Assembly: GCA_023451265.1 (NCBI GenBank)
Contig: JAEYAG010000238.1
Span: forward strand, 1-9,379
DNA length: 9,379 nt
Direction of reading: 5' to 3'
From: Actinomycetes bacterium
GTDB lineage: Bacteria > Actinomycetota > Actinomycetes > Actinomycetales > Microbacteriaceae
Below are positions 5,391 through 9,379 of this stretch, in pieces; the first letter of the stretch is position 1, and every line of letters starts with the position of its first letter. The notes beneath the pieces are model-generated. The model saw only the letters and a program-made list of their open reading frames with translations, was not told where the DNA came from and ran no database searches. Made by a program: the position numbers and the translations under genes.

Positions 5391-7499
5391 TCAGTCGCCG
5401 GCGAGGCCGAGCACGTCCAGCAGCCAGGCGAGCTCGAAGGCGCGCTGGTGCCAGGCGTTGTAGCGGCCGCTGACGCCGCCGTGCCCGGCGGCCATCTCGC
5501 ACTTCAGCAGTGCATCCGCGCCGACCTCGCGCAGCCGGGCCACCCACTTGGCCGGCTCGACGTAGTACACGCGCGTGTCGTTGAGCGAGGTCACGGCGAG
5601 GATGCGGGGATAGCGCACCCCCTCGCGCACGTTCTCGTACGGCGAGTACGACTTCATGTACGCGTACACCTCGGCGTCGTGCAGCGGATCGCCCCACTCG
5701 TCCCACTCGATGACCGTCAGCGGCAGCGACGGGTCGAGGATCGTGGTCAGCGCGTCGACGAACGGCACATCCGCGAGGATCCCGGCGAACAGCTCCGGGG
5801 CGAGGTTCGCGACCGCGCCCATCAGCAGGCCCCCGGCCGACCCGCCCTCGGCGACCAGCAGCGACGGCGTCGTGACGCCGGCGTCGACGAGGTGCTGTGC
5901 GACCGCGACGAAATCGGTGAACGTGTTGCGCTTGTGCTGCAGCTTGCCGTCTTCGTACCACTGCCGGCCGAGCTCGCCGCCGCCGCGCACGTGCGCGATC
6001 GCGAACACGACGCCCCGGTCGAGCAGCGACAGGCGCGCGACGGAGAATCCCGGCTCGATCGAGTGCTCGTACGACCCGTACCCGTACAGGTGGACGGGGT
6101 GGGCGGCGCCGTCGCCGGGGTCGCCGAACGAGCGCTTCCACACGAGCGAGACGGGCACGCGCGTGCCGTCGGATGCCGTGGCCCACTCCCTGCGCTGCGC
6201 GTAGTCGGCGGGGTCGTAGCCGCCGAGCACCGGCTGGCGCTTGCGCAGCAGGAACTCGCCGCTGGCCACGACGTAGTCGTACACCGTCCCGGGGGTCACG
6301 AACGAGCCGTACCCGAGCCGCACCACCGGCGGCGCCCACTCCGGGTTGCCGGAGGCGCCGGCGGTGTACAGGTCTTCATCGAACGCGAGCTCGTCGACGC
6401 GGCCGCTCGCGTAGTCGAGCATGCCCATGCGCGCGAGCCCCTCGCGTCGATACGACACCACCGCCCAGTCGCGGAACGCCGACACGTCCAGCAGGCGCCG
6501 CCCGGGCTCGTGCGGCAGCACGACCTCGCGCGCGCCGTCCGGGTCGGCCGCCGAGACCCGCACGAGCTCGAAGTCCAGCGCGTCGTCGTTGTGCAGCACG
6601 TAGAGCACGTCCTCGCCGCCCACGACGGCGTGCGTCGCGGAGTACTCCACGCCCTCGCGGCGCGGCCAGATCGAGCGTGGCTCGGCACGCAGATCGGATG
6701 CCGGGACGAGATACTCCTCGGTCGTGATCGAGGAGCCCGCCTCGATCACCAGGTACTTCTCGCTGCGCGTGAACCCCGCTCCCACCCAGAACCGGTCGTC
6801 GGGCTCGTGGAAGAGGCGCACGTCGGCGTCGGCATCCGTCCCCACTTCGTGCAGCCACACCGTGTCGGGGCGCCACGCGTCGTCGACGGTCGTGTAGATG
6901 ACGTAGCGGCCGTCGGGGGAGAAGCAGGCGCCGGACGACGTGTTCTCGACCGTGTCGGGCAGGTCTTCGCCCGTGGCGAGGTCGCGGATGCGGAGGGTGT
7001 AGCGCTCGTCCCCTTCGACGTCCACGCCGTAGAGCAGGCGGCCGCCGTCGGTGGAGACGTCGAAGCTGCCGAGCGAGAAGAACTCGTGGCCGGCGGCCTC
7101 GACGTTGCCGTCGAGCAGCACGGACTCACCGGTGACCGGCTCGCCGGGCGTGAGGACCGGCGGAGTCCAGTCGTCGGGCGAGGACAGCGGGGCGCGGCAG
7201 TGGATGCCGTACTGCTGTCCCTCGACGGTGCGGCCGTAGTACCACCAGTCGCCCTGGCGGGTCGGCACCGACAGGTCGGTCTCCAGCGTCCGGGAGCGGA
7301 TCTCGCCGAAGATGCGCTCCCGCAGCCCCGCGAGGTGCGCCGTGCGCTGAGCCGTGTAGGCGTTCTCCGCCTCCAGGTGCGCGACGACGTCGGCATCCTC
7401 TTTCGCACGCAGCCACTCGTACCGGTCGACGACCTCGTCGCCGTGGTGGCTGCGGGTGATGGGGCGGGCAGGGGCGACGGGCGGGGCGGGCGTGCTCAC
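5391..7499 (-). CDS. ptrB: Oligopeptidase B (S9A family serine peptidase)
   Basis: Encodes a 702-residue prolyl-oligopeptidase-fold enzyme that cuts short peptides after Arg or Lys in the cytoplasm; no signal peptide is seen. An N-terminal beta-propeller region is followed by the alpha/beta-hydrolase domain. The predicted triad is Ser554 in GGSAGG, Asp641 in SLNDTRVYY and His673 in AGHGGVSGRY. The basic-P1 pocket of oligopeptidase B (two acidic residues in a GEFEEWG-like loop) is matched by Glu598 and Asp600 in IEWDEWGDP, supporting oligopeptidase B over prolyl oligopeptidase. Length is close to the 686-residue E. coli enzyme. The GTG at 7499 is chosen because the protein aligns from there (STPAPPVAPARPITRSHHG). 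An upstream in-frame ATG at 7592 would add 31 Arg-rich residues across the probable promoter and PHO-like repeats. No Shine-Dalgarno is evident; TACCGT at 7511-7506 suits a leaderless -10. The gene is convergent with the DUF559 gene and divergent from pit. Confidence 0.93.
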   Translation of the reverse strand: MSTPAPPVAPARPITRSHHGDEVVDRYEWLRAKEDADVVAHLEAENAYTAQRTAHLAGLRERIFGEIRSRTLETDLSVPTRQGDWWYYGRTVEGQQYGIHCRAPLSSPDDWTPPVLTPGEPVTGESVLLDGNVEAAGHEFFSLGSFDVSTDGGRLLYGVDVEGDERYTLRIRDLATGEDLPDTVENTSSGACFSPDGRYVIYTTVDDAWRPDTVWLHEVGTDADADVRLFHEPDDRFWVGAGFTRSEKYLVIEAGSSITTEEYLVPASDLRAEPRSIWPRREGVEYSATHAVVGGEDVLYVLHNDDALDFELVRVSAADPDGAREVVLPHEPGRRLLDVSAFRDWAVVSYRREGLARMGMLDYASGRVDELAFDEDLYTAGASGNPEWAPPVVRLGYGSFVTPGTVYDYVVASGEFLLRKRQPVLGGYDPADYAQRREWATASDGTRVPVSLVWKRSFGDPGDGAAHPVHLYGYGSYEHSIEPGFSVARLSLLDRGVVFAIAHVRGGGELGRQWYEDGKLQHKRNTFTDFVAVAQHLVDAGVTTPSLLVAEGGSAGGLLMGAVANLAPELFAGILADVPFVDALTTILDPSLPLTVIEWDEWGDPLHDAEVYAYMKSYSPYENVREGVRYPRILAVTSLNDTRVYYVEPAKWVARLREVGADALLKCEMAAGHGGVSGRYNAWHQRAFELAWLLDVLGLAGD

Positions 7500-7505
7500 G
7501 CGTCC

Positions 7506-7511
7506 ACGGTA
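7506..7511 (-). promoter_or_regulatory. Possible -10 of a leaderless ptrB transcript
   Basis: On the minus strand TACCGT (TANNNT) ends 6 nt before the GTG at 7499. This spacing puts the start site at or next to the start codon, and the gene lacks a Shine-Dalgarno sequence. No clear -35 box is present. Leaderless transcripts are common in actinobacteria; the assignment here is inferred. Confidence 0.35.
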
Positions 7512-7560
7512 ACCGACGGCTCTGCCCGCCCGGGCGGTTCTGCGAACACCGGCGGATGTG

Positions 7561-7575
7561 CGAGGATTTTCCTCG
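7561..7575. repeat. Small perfect inverted repeat in the ptrB/pit intergenic region
   Basis: CGAGGA and TCCTCG face each other across TTT, a 6-bp dyad beside the PHO-like repeats and between two divergent genes. It could be an operator half-site pair or chance. I do not recognise a regulator for it. Confidence 0.3.
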
Positions 7576-7585
7576 TCCGGTTGCC

Positions 7586-7607
7586 GGAACATGAACCCAC
7601 GGTGAAC
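7586..7607 (-). promoter_or_regulatory. PHO-box-like pair of 11-nt direct repeats
   Basis: Read on the minus strand, two abutting 11-nt units begin with GTTCA: GTTCACCGTGG (7607-7597) and GTTCATGTTCC (7596-7586). The PhoP operator of Streptomyces consists of 11-nt direct repeat units with the core GTTCAYY, so spacing and core match; the second half of each unit is poorer. The site is 62 bp before the phosphate transporter start and 86 bp before ptrB, and it overlaps a TTGCCG (7581-7586) that could be a -35 for pit. PhoP control of pit is inferred from motif and context. Confidence 0.5.
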
Positions 7608-7621
7608 TGTTCGTTCGCACC

Positions 7622-7636
7622 GCCGATCGCATCGGC
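7622..7636 (+). repeat. Small perfect inverted repeat before pit
   Basis: GCCGAT and ATCGGC flank CGC, giving a 6-bp stem 33 nt before the pit GTG. It may be a leader hairpin or an operator; nothing more can be said from the sequence. Confidence 0.3.
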
Positions 7637-7669
7637 TCCCTTCCCTGGAAATCCCGACGAAAGCGAACT

Positions 7670-9037
7670 GTGGAAACCGCTGCCCTCATCGTCGTGCTGG
7701 TCATCGCGCTGGCATTGTTCTTCGACTTCACCAACGGGTTCCACGACACCGCGAACGCGATGGCGACGCCGATCGCGACCGGGGCGCTCAAGCCCAAGGT
7801 CGCCGTCCTGCTGGCGGCGAGCCTCAACCTCGTCGGCGCGTTCCTGTCGACGGAGGTCTCCAAGACCATCTCGCACGGCATCATCCGCGAAGAGCAGATC
7901 ACGCCACTGGACTTCCTGCCGATCATCTTCGCGGGGCTCATCGGCGCGATCACCTGGAACATGCTGACGTGGCTGCTGGGCCTGCCCTCCAGCTCGTCGC
8001 ACGCCCTGTTCGGCGGCCTCATCGGTGCGACCCTGGTCGGTGCGAGCCTGCAGGCGATCGACTTCGGCATGGTGCTGAGCAAGGTCGTGCTGCCGGCGCT
8101 CATCGCTCCGTTCACGGCCGGCGTCATCGCGTTCCTCGTGACCCGGCTGGCGTATGCCGTCACGCGCCGCTACGACAGCAAGCCCGACGGACGCGACGGC
8201 TTCCGCTGGGGTCAGATCTTCACGTCGAGCCTCGTGGCGCTCGCGCACGGGACCAACGACGCGCAGAAGACGATGGGCGTCATCACGCTCGCGCTGATCA
8301 TGGCGGGTTGGCAGGACAGCGACCACTCCGACCCGCAGACCTGGGTCATCTTCGCCTGTGCGTTCACGATCGCGCTCGGCACCTACATGGGCGGCTGGCG
8401 CATCATCCGCACGCTCGGCAAGGGCCTCACCGACGTCAAGCCCGCGCAGGGCTTCTCGGCCGAGACCTCCACCGCGGCGACGATCCTCGCCTCCAGTGCC
8501 CTCGGCTTCGCGCTGTCCACGACGCAGGTCGCGTCCGGCTCGGTCATCGGCTCGGGTCTCGGGCGGCGCGGGTCGAAGGTGCGCTGGCGCACGGTCGGGC
8601 GCATCGCCGTCGGCTGGGTGCTGACCCTCCCGGCATCCGCGGCCGTGGGAGCCGCCGCCGCCCTGCTGGTCGTGTGGTTCGGAAACTGGGGGATCGCCGT
8701 CGACGCCGTGCTGGCGGTGGCGATCATCGTGGGCCTGTTCTGGCGGTCGCGCCGCAACCAGGTGGACTCCTCGAACGCGATGAGCGAGGTCGCCGATTCG
8801 GGACTGGCCGTCAAGGTGCCGCGCAAGGCGCCCCCCACGCGCCGGCAGCGCGCGATCCTCCGGGAGGAGGCGCGGCTGAAGGCCGAGGCGAAGGCGAAGG
8901 AGAAGGCGGAGCGCAAGGCGAAGGCGAAGGCCGACGCGAAACAGGCCGCCGATGACCGCCGCGCCGCCGATAAGCAGCGCGCGGACGCGCAGAAGGCGCA
9001 GAAGGCGCAGAAGGCCGCGAAGAAGGAGGACCGGTGA
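7670..9037 (+). CDS. pit: PiT-family inorganic phosphate transporter with long cytoplasmic tail
   Basis: Encodes a 455-residue inner-membrane permease of the PiT (Pho-4) family, which carries phosphate, typically as a metal-phosphate complex, using the proton gradient. The two inverted PiT signature halves are present: DFTNGFHDTAN at 19-29 with LPSSSSH at 105-111, and LVALAHGTNDAQKTMG near 189-202. Hydrophobic spans continue to about residue 357. The remaining 98 or so residues form a charged tail very rich in Lys, Ala, Glu, Arg and Gln, probably a long helix or coiled coil on the cytoplasmic side; I do not recall such a long tail in E. coli PitA. The GTG start has only a weak GAAAG at 7659-7663. 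PHO-like repeats lie upstream. The stop overlaps the next gene's ATG (TGATG), and the end of this gene carries that gene's ribosome binding site, so the two form an operon. Confidence 0.93.
   Translation: METAALIVVLVIALALFFDFTNGFHDTANAMATPIATGALKPKVAVLLAASLNLVGAFLSTEVSKTISHGIIREEQITPLDFLPIIFAGLIGAITWNMLTWLLGLPSSSSHALFGGLIGATLVGASLQAIDFGMVLSKVVLPALIAPFTAGVIAFLVTRLAYAVTRRYDSKPDGRDGFRWGQIFTSSLVALAHGTNDAQKTMGVITLALIMAGWQDSDHSDPQTWVIFACAFTIALGTYMGGWRIIRTLGKGLTDVKPAQGFSAETSTAATILASSALGFALSTTQVASGSVIGSGLGRRGSKVRWRTVGRIAVGWVLTLPASAAVGAAAALLVVWFGNWGIAVDAVLAVAIIVGLFWRSRRNQVDSSNAMSEVADSGLAVKVPRKAPPTRRQRAILREEARLKAEAKAKEKAERKAKAKADAKQAADDRRAADKQRADAQKAQKAQKAAKKEDR
9023..9029 (+). promoter_or_regulatory. 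Ribosome binding site inside pit for the downstream gene
   Basis: AAGGAGG lies within the last codons of pit, 7 nt before the ATG at 9037. The spacing favours ATG 9037 over the in-frame GTG at 9034 and points to translational coupling. Confidence 0.75.
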
Positions 9038-9372
9038 TGGACATCACGATCGACTGGTTCGCCTTCGTGCAGGTGTTCGCCGCCGCGCTCGTGGGCGCGC
9101 TCCTCGTCGTCGGGTTCTACGCCGTCGGACTGCGTCTGCTCGTCCGCGCCGGCCGTGCGCCGGTCGTGGCCCCGGCGGAGTTCACCGACGCGATCACGGT
9201 CATCACCGAGAAGGAAGCGCAGCGGGCCGCGAAGGCCGCGGCGAAGGCCGCGAAGAAGAGCCCGCTGACCGAGGGCCAGAGGCGGCTGGCGCTGGTCGGG
9301 GCATACGGGTCGTTCGGCCTGTGCGCGCTCGCGGTGCTCGGCGGCCTGGTCCTCATCGTCGTCGGGCACTGA
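9037..9372 (+). CDS. Small two-pass membrane protein coupled to pit
   Basis: Encodes 111 residues of unknown function. Two hydrophobic segments (about residues 8-36 and 86-110) flank a central hydrophilic part. That part contains a Lys/Ala-rich run (EKEAQRAAKAAAKAAKKS, about 61-78) which by the positive-inside rule should face the cytoplasm. The ATG overlaps the pit TGA in TGATG and has a strong AAGGAGG site, so it is made together with the transporter. Its run shares the pentapeptide KAAKK and an identical 15-nt DNA stretch (9244-9258) with the end of pit (9011-9025). A helper or regulatory subunit of the phosphate transporter is an inference from coupling and topology only. The stop at 9370-9372 is close to the window end, so any further operon members are unseen. 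Confidence 0.8.
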   Translation: MDITIDWFAFVQVFAAALVGALLVVGFYAVGLRLLVRAGRAPVVAPAEFTDAITVITEKEAQRAAKAAAKAAKKSPLTEGQRRLALVGAYGSFGLCALAVLGGLVLIVVGH

Positions 9373-9379
9373 TCCGCGC

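Noticed and set aside
7526..7537. CCGCCCGGGCGG perfect 12-nt palindrome
   Set aside because: It is pure G/C in a GC-rich spacer with no second copy or link to a known regulator, so chance is an adequate explanation.
7500..7592. ATG at 7592 as the start of oligopeptidase B
   Set aside because: The added 31 residues are Arg-rich and unlike the family, and the region holds the promoter and PHO-like repeats.
5277..7967. An 896-codon plus-strand open frame opposite the oligopeptidase B gene
   Set aside because: It is the antisense shadow of a gene with an intact catalytic triad. The protein is Arg/His/Val-rich without family motifs and it runs on into pit in the wrong frame.

Overview
The window is about 9.4 kb of very GC-rich, tightly packed DNA. 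It looks like chromosome from a high-GC Gram-positive actinobacterium, most likely Microbacteriaceae and close to Microbacterium. The basis is G/C-ending codon use, GTG starts, an actinobacterial-type phosphofructokinase, an AbiEi-like/DUF559 protein of a kind common in actinobacteria, and a heavily over-used GGATGCC/GGCATCC heptamer. The taxonomic call is inference. No rRNA, tRNA, CRISPR array, transposase or phage gene is visible.

Layout. Positions 1-570 hold the C-terminal end of a copper-type P1B ATPase, entering from outside the window and followed by a strong hairpin. Positions 571-802 are a leader with several consecutive stem-loops. At 803-2965 is a 720-residue SNF2-family DEAD/DEAH-box ATPase, closed by a 17-bp hairpin with a T5 loop. 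At 3108-4136 is 6-phosphofructokinase (pfkA). At 4383-5234 is a gene for a protein with an AbiEi-like N-terminal winged helix and a DUF559 (Vsr/PD-(D/E)XK-like) C-terminal domain. This gene is bracketed by two direct copies of an 84-bp imperfect palindrome exactly 1100 bp apart, each preceded by the same small GC hairpin. On the minus strand, 7499-5391 encodes oligopeptidase B (S9A serine peptidase). It is divergent from 7670-9037, a PiT-family phosphate transporter with a long Lys/Ala-rich tail. A two-pass membrane protein (9037-9372) follows, translationally coupled through a TGATG overlap.

How the genes relate. Most are independent housekeeping units (metal efflux, DNA remodelling, glycolysis, peptide turnover). 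The clearest functional unit is the pit operon. Two adjacent 11-nt direct repeats (7586-7607) in the divergent pit/ptrB intergenic region resemble the PHO box bound by PhoP in actinomycetes, so phosphate control of pit is a testable inference.

The most unusual feature is the palindrome-flanked AbiEi/DUF559 gene. The two 84-bp elements share 76 of 84 bases, share four unpaired positions, and show one compensatory base-pair change. A private 7-bp inverted repeat lies 48 bp upstream of the gene's start. This could be a mobile or REP-like cassette, or simply a dispersed intergenic element that happens to sit on both sides; the window alone cannot decide.
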